This document shows, one piece after another, positions 36,701 to 47,860 of a stretch of 64,000 bases of DNA. Within the stretch, counting starts at the first letter, position 1, and the number at the start of each line of letters is the position of its first letter. The position numbers and the translations under genes are program-made. The DNA is from Macrotrachela quadricornifera (Eukaryota; Rotifera; Eurotatoria; Philodinida; Philodinidae), in contig JAJEKB010020494.1 of assembly GCA_022393335.1 (NCBI GenBank), positions 695,645 through 759,644 on the forward strand, given 5' to 3'. The notes under the pieces are model-generated. The model did not search any database. It was not told the DNA's origin and worked only from the letters and a program-made list of their open reading frames with translations.

Positions 36701-39146
36701 AAATTCTTCCGATAAATATTCTTCTTTATATTGTGTACCATACCATTTTTCTTTTTGTATTGCAATTGATAGAAATTCTTTACTTGTAAGAAATATTCTT
36801 AAAAATCATTAAAATGATATTAAAAAAAAATTCTAAACCAAATGGTTAAGATCTAGAAATACAAACTCTTCTGTACCTGTCTATAATCACTCAGTATTTA
36901 TAGTGTATCATCGTTAAATTATTTAGTATGATTAGTTTATTAATAATTTAGAATTTTATAAGTGAATATGAACATAAAATAATCTCTATCTATAAAGAAG
37001 AATGTGTCTGTTCCTTCGCTATGCATTTCAACATAGTACGAGAAAATGCAATGAAATAAACTATAATTATTAGACAATCACTATAATCAAGTTCTTCTTA
37101 AAGACAAATAAATCGACTTTCAATGAATATTACTTGTTCTTTTTTACCTCATTTTACTTGGAATCAAATATTCATTAAGAAGTTCATCTATTAAATCTGG
37201 ACGAAATTCACGCATTTCATATGGACCAGATAAACATTCATTTAATGGATAATCCTTAAAGAAAAACAAAATCAATTCATATTAATGTTTTCTTATTTAA
37301 ATATCCGTACTCTTATTCTCCCAGCTAAATTTGATACAATATAACGTGGTTGTCCTTTTTCTTGAAATTGAAATTCCATTTGATTTATATTCTACATATA
37401 AAACAACACAAAAAAAAAGATTTTTTTCCTTTAAATTTAAATCTTCATTCTACTTTTCCTTCATGAAAAATCCATTCTTTTGGTCCTTCTTTATGTAACA
37501 TAGCCAAATATTGATAAACACTATAAATAACTCGTTCCCATTGATCTAATTTAAATAAAAGAGAAAATATTTAATTATTAATTTTTATATTTTATTTACT
37601 TAATCCTTCAATAGTTAATTGAATATCAATAGAAAAAAAATTAAATCCAGGTGCAGAACTACTTTCACCAGCTATCAATTCCATAGCAAGACCCAATGTT
37701 TTTAAGTATGATGATAATGATCCATCACTTTCATGTCCAATCAAATGTGATAAATACGATTCGGGCTGAAATATTCAATATATACATGAAGTAGTTAAAT
37801 GATCTATATATACTTTGCAATAATACAATTCTCTATGGTCAGGTATAATCCAATTGATTGTTAATTGACGAGATTCATTTACAAGAACATTATAACAAAT
37901 TGTCTTTAGAACAAAAAAATCAAGTTTTTTTTTTCAAAAAAAAAGGAAAAACAAACTTTTCGTTTGCTTTCACCATATGGATCAGAAGGATATATTGCTT
38001 TTTTCAATTTTTTATTTTTTATTTCTTTGAAACTTTTAATAACAAATGATTGAACTTCAATCATTGAAGTTCATCAAGTGATTCTAAAAATAAAACTTTT
38101 TTTTATTTTTACTTAAAAAATTAATAATATACGATTGCCAAGTACAGCTAAACTCATTCGATTTGATGAATATTCCATTTTATAAAAATTCAAAAGTACT
38201 TGTCGAATATCAATTCCATATTGTTTAGGTATTATTTTTAATGATTCTATATTCCCAATAGAAAATCCTGTATATGGATGTTGTGAATCTGATGTAGATT
38301 TTTCTAATTGAGATATACGCCATATATCTTTAAATAAATTTCCTTCATATTCAGAATTAATTGCTTCTAATTCACGATCAATTGATGATTCATCAAAGAG
38401 TGGAGAAATAAAAAATTGAGCAAAACTATATTAAATAAAAATATTTATTTTCATCGAAAAGAAATCAATAATAACTAAACAAACATATCAAGTGCATCAG
38501 CTAATAAGTTTGGATTAATATCAAAATTAAAATTAGTATGATCATCACTTGTAAAAGCATTTGAACAACCACCATTTTCTAATATGAATTTTGAATATTC
38601 ATTTTCAATTGGATACTAATAAATTTATAAAATTGTTTTTATTATTAATCAGTGATATTAAAAATCTATTATGCTTTGAAGAGATTCTTGGTCATATTAA
38701 ATTATTTGCAGATATTCTCGAAAGGAACTATCTTTAATAAAAAGAGATCTATATATAGAATACAAAAGAAAATTCTTGCGATTACAGGTCAAAATCAGTT
38801 TGTTGAAGTTATGACAAAGTAAATTATGGATTGCAAAAATATTATACTCTACAGGTTTCTATTGTAAACAAAACCTTACCTTTGAACTACCCATAAACAA
38901 CATGTGTTCAAGAAAATGAGCAATACCAGGAACATCTTTTGGATCAGCTAAACTGCCAATTGATACATCAAGAGCAGCAGCAGCTTTATCAATATTTGGA
39001 TCGCTTATAAGTATAACAAGCATTTCATTTGAAAGTTCTAAACCACGATAATTCCATGAATCACTAGCACTTTTTTTAATGTTTTCAACAATACGAACGA
39101 TTGTTGAATCTGATGATGAAAATTGTTGTTCAGATTTCATAATCAT
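33713..39146 (-). CDS. IDE: Insulin-degrading enzyme (insulysin, M16A metalloprotease), frameshifted
   Basis: About 20 short exons on the minus strand follow the insulysin sequence from end to end. Exon 1 (38880-39146) has the inverted zinc motif HFLEHMLFMG; exon 2 (from 38615) has GGCSNAFTSDDHTNF; exon 3 (to about 38428) has ELEAINSEYEGN with the third zinc-ligand Glu. Later exons carry SYLSHLIGHESDGSL (37.77 kb), LRTKEQLGYMINSG (35.35 kb) and a C-terminus ending LHVPVLYKL with stop at 33713-33715. Insulysins degrade insulin, amyloid-type and other small peptides inside a closed chamber. Introns are mostly 40-60 nt. Exon 4 contains a 14-nt excess inside a palindrome at 38052-38072 that shifts frame and gives TGA; frame is otherwise kept. 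The start may lie in an upstream exon, since the frame stays open to an acceptor-like CTAG near 39200. Confidence 0.85.
34570..35130 (+). mobile_element. Mariner-family transposase relic in an IDE intron
   Basis: On the strand opposite to IDE, a frame at 34635-34820 carries FGRNAPSYLTIARRVKCF and KLTDENIELV, resembling the helix-turn-helix and linker of mariner transposases. After a stop the similarity continues as NPHITYDETIVETFLSLSHRTIERII. A much-decayed stretch to about 35130 may hold traces of the catalytic part (VLDESKTIDHNYYIENCL). The intron holding it is about 890 nt, against 40-60 nt for most other introns of this gene. Confidence 0.65.
38052..38072. repeat. 21-bp perfect palindrome causing the IDE frameshift
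   Basis: GAACTTCAAT, one central C, then ATTGAAGTTC form a perfect hairpin within exon 4 of IDE. Read on the coding strand, SLDELQ runs into a TGA. The expected continuation (VQSFVIKSFKEI) is found after 14 extra nucleotides that form part of the palindrome. This pattern fits templated mutation at a quasi-palindrome, or a short-range assembly or sequencing artefact. Confidence 0.8.
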
Positions 39147-40140
39147 AAAATGAAATAAACAATTGAACAGACAAATTATACCAGCAGGAAAGGCCTAGAA
39201 CGAAAGTAAATCATTGACAATAGCCAAGAAACAGTAATATCCAACGAAAATCTCAATTGCTAAGCCAATCATAACCTTTTTAATTAATGATATAGCACTA
39301 GTTTATCATTCATCAAAATAATAGTTCTGATGCTTTCTAGAAGATCTAAAGTATGTTTCTGTTGAATGAATAATTTACGATATCTTTTTAAAAATCTCAT
39401 CTACTGATATAAACATTCTTTTTCAACTACGAATACAAATTACGTTCAATTAATTCTTATGAAAGTTTCAGTTTTATGTAGATTTAGTGGATAGTATCAT
39501 ATATTCGTATTATAGTACTAAGAATTAAATATTCAATAAATTTTTATAATCGGATAATTATTCTATAAGAAAATATAATTTTATATTAAAATGTTTATTG
39601 CTAAATTCTCTATAAAATAAAAGATATTTTAGCAATCAACTATTTTTTCTATATTTACAAATAAAATAATCTTTTTCATTAAATCTCACACTGAGAATAT
39701 TGTATCTTCTTGAAATATTTCTATACAAAGCAAAATTCTTAAAGAAAGATAATATTGCATGAAATACTATGTAATTTATGTCAGTCTGTGTATATATGTT
39801 TTCTGGGCACTGATTATTTTTCTTAACATATAAAATAGAAGAATTTACATTTAGATACTGATATATTTCTTGTCTATCTATATTCATTTTAATAAAAATC
39901 GATTAAAACTTATCCTTTTATTATCTGTTTATTCGTAAATGAAACTGAAAAAACATACGATTGATCGGTCTTTCTCTTGATGTTTTTCGTTACTCGTCAA
40001 ATAGATAAAATGTCAGCAACACGCGCATTCAATTACTGAGGACAATATCCACTAGAAGCTCGACGTACAGTAGAAATGAAAACAACAATAAGATATCCAT
40101 GAATTCATATGGACTAGAAGTTTTTTTTTCTGCTTTCTGT
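39147..40140. other. Intergenic, upstream of IDE
   Basis: AT-rich spacer with no supported gene; it should contain the IDE promoter and possibly a leader exon near 39200. The minus-strand frame at 39636-39887 has no recognisable domain. Confidence 0.4.
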
Positions 40141-40144
40141 TGCT

Positions 40145-40860
40145 ACCCATGTAACTAAAAAACCAAACACATTTCATGTAAATGGTTATTTTCAAAAATT
40201 TCATCATTTAAATGGTTATTTTCAAAAATTTCATCATTTAAATGGTGATTTTTTAAATTTTCATCAAAAAAATTGCATGACTTCACTTCTCTCAAAAGTC
40301 ACCAAAGTCATCACATTACTTTCATTATTTTTACATCAATATCATCCGATGATTTTGATTACTTCGGAAAAATCAAAATCATTACATTATTTTCATTATT
40401 TTTGCATCAATTTCATCCGATGACTTTGATTAGTTCTGAAAAATCAAAATCATTACATTATTTTCATTACTTTTACATCAATTTCATTTGATGACTTTGA
40501 TTACTTCTGAAAATCAAAATCATTACATTATTTTCATTACTTTTACATCAATATCATCCGATGATTTTAATTATTTCGGAAAAATCAAAATCATCACATT
40601 ACTTTCATTACTTTTACATCAATTTCATTTGATGACTTTGATTACTTCTGAAAATCAGAATCATTACATTATTTTCATTACTTTTACATCAATTTCATCC
40701 GATGATTTCGATTACTTCGGAAAATCAAAATCATTACATTATTTTCATTACTTTTACATCGTTTTCATTTGATGATTTTGATTATTTCGGAAAAATCAAA
40801 ATCATTAGATTACTTTCATTACTTTTTCATCGTTTTCATCGAATGACTTTGACGTGAAAT
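40145..40860. repeat. Minisatellite tract after a CCCATGTAACTAAAA end
   Basis: CCCATGTAACTAAAAAA lies at about 40148. It is followed by about three copies of a ~30-bp unit (AATGGTTATTTTCAAAAATTTCATC, about 40178-40262), then from about 40310 to 40850 by about eight copies of a ~70-bp unit. The larger unit reads CATCAATTTCATCCGATGATTTTGATTA plus CTTCGGAAAATCAAAATCATTACATTATTTTCATTACTTTTA, with CCGATGA and TTGATGA variants alternating irregularly. The ORFs here (40273-40772) are repeat translations and not genes. Confidence 0.85.
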
Positions 40861-41039
40861 ACATCATGTATCATGATGTTTTTTAAAAAATGCACCAGGA
40901 AAATGATGAATTTAGAGTACACGTCGACATCTGTCTTTACAAATATCCTTTTCAATGTTTTCGAGAGAGAACTCTATGTGTGAGAACACACAAAATCTTA
41001 TGCCTCAGTTTTCTAGCAGAAATTAACTTTCTTACTCTA

Positions 41040-41340
41040 CCCAAGTAATCAAAACATGACAAAAAATTGATGACTTTCATGTAAAAAACACGAAAAAAAT
41101 GACATTTTTTTGATGAAACTGGCATAAAAATCGTTGATTTTCATTTTCATCAGTTACATTTGATGATTTTGGTTTTTAATCAAAGTCATCAAGTGACATT
41201 GATTTTTAGTCAAAATCATGAAATGACACTGATTAAAAATCAATGTTTAACCAAAGTCATTTGATGATTTTGATTAAAAATTAAATTCATGAAATGCAAC
41301 TGATGAAAATTTTCATTTTAATCAATACAAATGAGAAACA
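41040..41340. repeat. Inverted relative of the CCCATGTAA element
   Basis: The stretch from CCCAAGTAATCAAAACATGACAAAA (about 41041) to about 41340 is built of TGATGA/TCATCA-rich words. It matches, largely in reverse complement, the body of the element at 42593-43237, including the AAAAATCGATTTTCATTTTCATC words. It is likely a partial copy of the same family. Confidence 0.55.
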
Positions 41341-41389
41341 TCGATTTTTATATGTATTTGATCAGAAAAAATGTTATTTTTTTTATTTT

Positions 41390-41780
41390 TTAGTTGCATT
41401 GGTGTCTCTCCTTTAAGTCATGTAGCTGTTTTACTGTTCTAATTGCCTTTAGTCTTGCTAGTGCGTTTTGTCTTCGTATGCTCCTTTTACGTCCTACAAT
41501 TCTTGTATATTTAGTCCCTTTACTTTCTCTTGTCTTATTTTCTTCTACTGTTTAGAGGAATTTGCTTTCTTTAGTGTCTTCAGAGTTTCTAACTATTTTG
41601 CTCTGTTTTCTGATTTTCAGCGTTTTGAGTTCGTTCACTCCTTTTGGTATTTTCAATCCTTACAAACTCTTTAGTCGATTTAGTCTTTATATCTATTCTC
41701 GATGCTTTAATGCCATTAGGTTTTTTACCCTTTGTACTCTCTTTTATTTACTTCAAGCGTTTTAGTCTCTTTTTCTCTTT
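41390..41780. repeat. Pyrimidine-rich low-complexity tract
   Basis: A run of T/C-rich sequence with repeated TTTAGT, CTTTT and TTCTTT words. The overlapping frames give Phe/Leu/Tyr/Ser-rich translations without a domain and are not annotated as genes. Confidence 0.7.
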
Positions 41781-42164
41781 TTAGTTCCTTTTCGCCTTCA
41801 ATTCGTTTAATCCCTGTGCTGCTTTATTAGTTTTTCTGTTCTGACCTGCTTGAGTTTCTTTTCTTTCATTCAATTCCTTGATTAAAATTAGTAAATGAGT
41901 TACAGATTGAGTAGAAAAGATAGGTGGTGAACTAAGATAAAGCAATTCCCGTTTTAATCGATGACCACTGTGTGCAGCGCAGTAAACTTGATCTTTGAAT
42001 AAAGACCGAATCAAAGTATGCCAGCAAAGTCTACATGTGAGTCCAGAAGGACATTACTGAAACTCATTTTATTTTTGGTTTCATTTCGTGAGTCGACGAC
42101 ACGATGTATTTCAGTTGTATTATAATTGAAGTTCTCGTTTCATACGTTTCAAATGATGTGTGAA

Positions 42165-42560
42165 AGAGACATAAGTAGGGAGATAGGTAGATAGATAGAT
42201 TCGTAAATCGAGATATCCGTTGGCAGATAGATAGATAAATACGTAGATGGATGGATAGATAAGTAGATTGAGAAATAGATAGATAGATAGATATAGATAG
42301 GTGTGTAGTTAGATTGTTAGATACATAGGTAGAAACATATATGGATAGGTAGGTAACTAGACAGACAAATAGGTGAACAGATAGATGAATGTATCTATGT
42401 ATCTATCTACCTATTCATTTATCTATATATCTACAGATGAATAGACAAATAAATAAGTAGATAAATACATGGATAGGGATATTAGCTAAATAGATAGATG
42501 ATTAGACAGTTAGGTACTTCAATAGATGAGTAAGTGCGTAAGTAAATAGATAGTTAGATT
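42165..42560. repeat. Degenerate GATA/TAGA tetranucleotide microsatellite
   Basis: About 400 bases of imperfect (TAGA)n/(GATA)n with single-base variants (GTAG, GATG, TAGG). A short inverted patch near 42390-42435 reads TCTATCTACC and the like on the same strand, so the array changes orientation locally. Confidence 0.85.
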
Positions 42561-42591
42561 GATAGATTGGTAAGCACCCAGGGATAGTATA

Positions 42592-43238
42592 TACCCATGT
42601 AACTAAAAAATCGGAAAAATGATATTTTCTATAATGAAACCGTCGTAAAAATCGATGTTTTTCATTTTCATCGATTAAAGTGAGAATTTTCATCAGTTCC
42701 ATTTGATGATTTCGATTTTTAATCAAAATCATCAAATGCAACCGGTGAAAGTTTTCATTCTAATCGATGAAAATGAAAAGCATCGATTTTTATGTTGGTT
42801 TTACCATAAAAATGTAACTTTTTTCGTGTTTTTCACATGAAATCATCATTTTTTGCCATGTTTTGAATACATAAGATATGTCACTGATAAATGCCATATA
42901 CTGCGCGATTTTGACGATATTTTAATGATTTTCATGAAATGATTTTGATGATAGTTTAATGATTTTCATGAAATGATTTTGATGATAGTTTAATGATTTT
43001 CATGAAATGATTTTGATGATATTTTCATGATATTCATTGCATGACTTTCATGTAAAAGTCATCATTTTCATCAGTGTAAGTTGTAAAAACATGGCATGCC
43101 GTTTAAAAAACCTCAAAGATTATGTCGCTTTCATCATCTGAAATCGCATTTTTTTGATGTTGGTCATCATTTTTCTTTAAAAAAAATTTATAAAAATGAT
43201 GTAAATTACATCATGTCTTGCCATGTTTTGATTACATG
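42592..43238. mobile_element. MITE-like element with CCCATGTAA terminal inverted repeats
   Basis: The left end is CCCATGTAACTAAAAAA (from about 42593) and the right end GTTTTGATTACATGGG (to about 43238), giving inverted repeats of at least nine bases plus an A/T run. The body is made of ATGATTTTGATGAT and TTTTCATGAAATGATTTTGATGATA tandem repeats (42910-43030). No transposase frame. At about 645 bp it fits a miniature inverted-repeat element. The end at 40148 is a second copy of the left terminus. Confidence 0.65.
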
Positions 43239-43446
43239 GGAAGTACTTTTCGGGAAGTACAAGTATAGGTACCAAGTACTTTTCGGAAAGTACAAGTACA
43301 AGTACCAAGTACGTTTTTGCAAGTACAAGTACAAGTACCAAGTACATTTTTGCAAGTACAAGTACAAATACCAAGTACATCTATGAATACTTGTACTTGT
43401 ACTTTTTACTTGAAAAAGTACGAAAAGTACAAGTACAAATACTTGC
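43239..43446. repeat. AAGTAC minisatellite
   Basis: About four copies of a ~39-bp unit built from AAGTACAAGTACAAGTACC plus AAGTACNTTTTNGG, followed by an inverted segment (ACTTGTACTTGTACTTTTTACTTG, about 43388-43412). GTAC is self-complementary, so both strands look alike and the frames are open in both directions. The encoded VLVLAKMYLV and KYKYQV repeats are artefacts of this. Confidence 0.85.
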
Positions 43447-43975
43447 GTCCTAGCTCTGATTCAGACGGAGAAATTCGATCACTGTAGCCGACGATGAGCG
43501 ATACCTTAGCTCTGATTGATTCTCTCTGGGACTGGAGAGAAATCGTTGTTAAATTCGAAGATCGAACTCTTGCTTCCAGCTTTTGAGCATTTTCGGAGGT
43601 CTATCGTTCTGAGCGAAATCGCACGCTTCAACCTGGATAACTTAGGCTCTAGTGTTTGATAACTCACAGAAGCAAACTGAATGGGAAGATATGAAAAAGT
43701 AAATGATTAAATAAAACACAGGTGGGCATCTCCATGGGTACAATTCAACGAGGGACCCTTCCGCTGTCCATGTAATACACTTCTGAAATAAAAAATTCTT
43801 ACAAACGATTTCAACGCTATTTCTCGTGAAAATTTTTTTAAAGTATCTTGATCAAAGCTTAATTTTTTTATATTCACTGTACCACTTATCAAACACAATA
43901 GGTTAGTTATCTACGCTATTTACGTTATTAACATAATTTTTGTTTTTCGTAAACCGTTTCCCATACACAGTTGTT

Positions 43976-44299
43976 TCAAAAATTTAGACTTAGAATTAAC
44001 TTATCATAAACTGCATAGAGAAAAAATTCATCTTGCGCGGAAATGTCAGTGCAAAAATGTCGTGTCATGTTTTTTACCACATCATCAAGCAAACTGTTTG
44101 CATGAATGAAAACTAATGCTCCAGTGGCATCGATGTCATATAGTTGTCGAATTGTATTCGATTTTGCAGAATAAACTTGCTTATCTAATGGAGATAATAC
44201 ATATTGCAAAGTACGACGACATCACACCATAAGTATGCCAATAATAAGGATAATAAAAAAATTGGCAAAGCGCCTTAGATCAGATTGCATAAATGACAT
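43976..44299 (-). pseudogene. Unrecognised membrane-anchored protein fragment with one TGA
   Basis: A frame opens at 44299 with MSFMQSDLRRFANFFIILII, a basic start followed by a hydrophobic segment of about 16 residues, like a type II signal anchor. One in-frame TGA near 44222 is followed, still in the same frame, by about 77 codons with DIDATGALVFIHANSLLDDV and a plausible amphipathic composition, to a stop at 43976. The TGA could also lie in a short intron, since GTGTGATG is at this point. No family is recognised. A further block at 43707-43898 (FDQDTLKKFSREIALKSF) might be a later exon. Confidence 0.35.
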
Positions 44300-46800
44300 T
44301 TAAGCTACCTATGAAAAGAAAACTTTGAAAACACACGAAAATAATATAAAATAAAACAAGAATATTATTGATCTCAATCCTTACACTTTGCTTTTTTACA
44401 AAAACGATTTCTACTCATGTTTTTCTACCTGGTAACACATTATAGCTCAAATATCTATTATTTTTCTCTATACTGACCAAAACTAATTTCTTATATAAAA
44501 ATATTATATAACCAATATAATTTGAGTGCGTTAACAAAAAGTATAATGGCATGTCGGGCAAGGACAAATTCTGATTCTCTCGACTGTAGGAAGGATCATA
44601 TGAAGAAAATAGTTTGTGTATGGCAGGGTCAAAAGAACATCAAAGACAAAAAACATTGTCCATAATATTAATGGGCACTAGTTTCCCACATGTGCCTGCT
44701 GTAAAGTTTGATCAAAGGGTTTCAGAATCGAATGGTACCGTTAGTTTTGGATTTTTCCAAATAACTTTTTTTTACTAGGAAAAGGTTTTTTTTACAAAAT
44801 AACGATTTGTCTCGTGAATTAGAATAGAGATCATATAACATAAAATAAGTTTGTAGTTATACTAGTTTGTTCCTTTTAAAGTTTGTCTGTATCTTTCTGT
44901 ATCCAAGCCAATTTAAAAACGTTGCCAGCCAGAATAATATCAAAAGCTTGTAATATTCTTGTTGAAAACTCTATGAACGATAATAGAGGGAAAGAATTTG
45001 CATCTGATATCAAATTACTGGTTAATAATAAGTTATCAAACTATTAGTAATTAGTTTTAATTTTTTTCATAGGTAATTTCATCGAAGAAGGTCGAAGATT
45101 AATAAATGAAAACTGAGTTGGTTTGACAAATAATTAATAATAAAGAATATAAACTGTTTCCAGTAAAACTTCACCAAAGAGAATTGATTATGAGGAATCC
45201 AAAGCTGGAGTTACTTTTTCAATATTGGTGGGTATTAAATAATGATAAATTAGTAAATCATCGTTTCTAATAAAACTTGACTAATCGTTATTGATTGAGC
45301 ACGAAAAATATGAATGCAAAATAAGAAAAAAATGGTTCCGATCTGTTACAGGCTAAGCTATCACATATTTTACTATGTTATAATATGATTCACATTCTTT
45401 CCCTCCTTTCACTCTTTTCTTTCATTACGAGTGATATCACATATTTCACTTATTATTATTATGATTACATATATCTTTTTCTCTGTTGTGTGATATCACT
45501 GTCTAATTATGTATTCTTTCTTTTTCTTTTCCATCGACCTATGTATTAGTATTTATACGTGCGTTTCTTTTTTTCTTTTTATGAAGTCTATGTGGTGTGG
45601 TGGTTTGTGTGTGTTTCTCTGTTTTGAAATAAAGATTTAGAAAGTTCCAAAAGAACTTGTCCTCTGATATTTGATGCTCTCTAGTACGATCTATATCTTA
45701 ACTTTCTTTGTTAAATTGCTTGTTATTTTAAGCGTGATTCACGGATATTCAAGAATCATGAATCTATGTTCGCTATTGATTCTAATATAAACAGTTTTCT
45801 TTGTTGGTTACTACATGTCTGATCTTTCAGTGAAATTTATACCAATAATATGTAAAAAACGAAGCGACTGTTGAAAGTTTTGTTGTTGAGTCTCCATAGG
45901 TATCTATCGTAAAATTATATTCCAAAATAGACAAGACTCTTAACTAGAAAGTATCCAGTAGTTTTTGAACAAGAATTTAAACGAGATGCATTCATTAACT
46001 TCAAAGCTGACCTAATATCGATCGATATGGTGACACGTTAAATATGGAAACGGCTAGTTGTGAGTGACGAACGGGACGGAGATCGACGAACGACTAGACA
46101 TTGATTTAAAAGCTTTATCACAAATACAATAAGTGAGAGTTGAGACACCTTGAGAAAATGGTGAATGATTCGATTCTTGAAGCAAAATCATTTTTTATTA
46201 TACATTTGACGTAGAAAAGGCCTATTCATTAAAGAATTTCTGAATCCTAATATGATGTTATTTGCTTGTTGTAATTTCAAATTCTTGTTCACTTAATTTC
46301 GAACATCAAGCATTTTTTCTTATATCAGAAGATCGTAACGAACAAATACTACCGGAAATCCCAATGAAAAGTTGGAACGAAATGTTTTACTTCTCTTTTC
46401 TTGACTGAGAGGGGGAGTCATATGAAAAAAATAACTCTGTGTGTGTGTTTGTTTAGAGTACAAGGTCAGGCTGAAATAACTTAGCTGAAATCAATGGGAA
46501 CGTTACGTTTTGTCTCAGTTTTTCGTTATGAACTCAGATTGAACTATAGCCCAAGTGACTCATGTCAGTACTCTATTGATAGTTTTGGTTGTAAAAATCA
46601 TAAAATGTGGGAGATTCGTTCAAACTGAGCTGGCTATAGCGTCACATTTGTCGACCATGTATCTATCAATGATTCTCGAAATAGATAGAATGATTTCAGC
46701 CGAGCATTAAGCGAGTCACCTTTGACGAGCGTTACTTGTCTATATTAGGCCATAAATAATTATGATTTCTATGAATATTGTAAAGACACAATATAACTTT
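44300..46800. other. Long spacer without recognised genes
   Basis: No domain-bearing frame in either strand. T-rich tracts occur at 45400-45620. A GAGCGTTACTTGT word (one base off the dispersed GAACGTTACTTGT motif) lies at 46727-46739, just before the NADAR copy 2 duplication begins at about 46805. Confidence 0.4.
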
Positions 46801-46923
46801 AATTTATATGAATAATGTAAATTGTATGAAGTATTTTTCACTTCGTTATTTATATGTGTAGGCGAGAGAATGAATATAATAATTAACACAAAAACATTAT
46901 TTTTATAGAAAAAAAGATAAAGT

Positions 46924-47148
46924 TTATATATTTGAATTATTTTTAAGATGATCTCTAACTTTCATTAGAGTAATTCCTAATTGATTTCTTCCTGATCCAT
47001 CTCCTCCATCTCCCCAATATGAATCATTTGTTGTATGTTCAACCAAAATACGATCACCNNNNNNNNNNTCAATTGGAGCACGATAAAAATTACTAAATTC
47101 ACCAAATGGTTTATCGAGATCATAAAAATAAACAGGAGTATCTGCCAT
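46924..47148 (-). pseudogene. NADAR-domain protein, copy 2 (gapped)
   Basis: The N-terminal part (MADTPVYFYDLDKPFGEFSNFYRAPI-like) and the C-terminal part (GDRILVEHTTNDSYWGDGG) are present and almost identical to copy 1. The central ~80 codons are missing, with N at 47059-47068. Whether the gene is intact in the genome cannot be told, because the ten N probably stand for an assembly join and not for the true length. The start lacks the ten-residue extension of copy 1, supporting the internal Met as the true start there. Confidence 0.75.
47059..47068. other. Assembly gap (10 N)
   Basis: Ten unknown bases sit where copy 1 has about 240 bases of NADAR coding sequence. Near-identical duplicates are a common reason for such joins. 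Confidence 0.98.
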
Positions 47149-47599
47149 TCTCTACTGAAGTTGTCTACTTCGCAATATATCAAATGTTCTTTTTTATATA
47201 ATGTTGGATTAAAGTATTTAATATGATACGAAGCACTGCACTTATATAGTCCTTCGCGAATCTTCTTTTTTCTTACTTGTTTCTTTTTCTTTTCTTTTTA
47301 GTTGTATGTTTAAGATTTAGAGACAATATTTGAGTATTGGGTGGCATATAAAGAATTGCGCTGTTAGTATTTTCGAAATGTCTCCTCTATTATCCCCCTT
47401 ATTTAAAAACACTTTTTTAAACCAAAAGATAGCCCTTGAACTTCTCTATAAAATCGCATATAATCTAATCCAAAAACTCTTTTCGATTTATCTGAAAAAA
47501 GACGAAAAATAAAGACAAAAGTTTTTAAAAAAAAAGGTTAGTAGAATGAATGAGGGCGCTTTGTGTCTTATTTTTTCATCATTTCGTTTCATTAAAAAC

Positions 47600-47860
47600 A
47601 TACCGATACCACGAGATGCAGCGTGAAGAGCTTTACAATCTACATGAGACCGTTTATTTTAAGGATGCATATTTTATTCTCAAAAAAGGCAAAGTTTTGA
47701 GCGATCAAATTTCGAGTGCAGGAGAATATGTTTTTTTAGTCAAAGATAAATTCATTTTTTTATTATTTCATCGTGTTGTTGTTACCTAATATATTGTATT
47801 TGAAAACAAATATATCACAAGATGCAGTGTGAAAAGCTCTACAATTTATGCAAATAATCA
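47600..47860. repeat. Second locus of the ~190-bp repeat unit
   Basis: One full unit starts at about 47610 (GAGATGCAGCGTGAAGAGCTTTACAATCTACATGAG) and the beginning of the next at about 47820 (AAGATGCAGTGTGAAAAGCTCTACAATTTATG), tandem and on the plus strand. The unit matches the minus strand at 22600-22815. The open frame at 47550-47789 is the repeat's translation and resembles the frames at the other locus, which is unusual for noncoding repeats. Confidence 0.7.

Larger units (their letters stand above)
46805..47340. repeat. Segmental duplication of the 26.59-27.32 kb NADAR region
   Basis: From about 46805 to 47340 the sequence matches 26590-27320 in the same orientation. The match covers the downstream flank (TTATTTATATGTGTAGGCGAGAGAATGAATATAATAATTAACAC), the coding region and part of the upstream flank. 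Differences are mainly small indels and substitutions outside the gene. The middle of the gene is replaced by a run of ten N. Confidence 0.9.

Noticed and set aside
40273..40772. Two frames with repeated HYFHYF and ISSDDFDYF peptides
   Set aside because: They are translations of the 70-bp minisatellite; both strands and several frames stay open because of repeat composition.
41468..41765. Phe/Leu/Ser-rich frames
   Set aside because: Pyrimidine-rich low-complexity tract without domains.
43096..43386. Opposed frames with KYKYQV and VLVLAK repeats
   Set aside because: AAGTAC minisatellite read in both directions.
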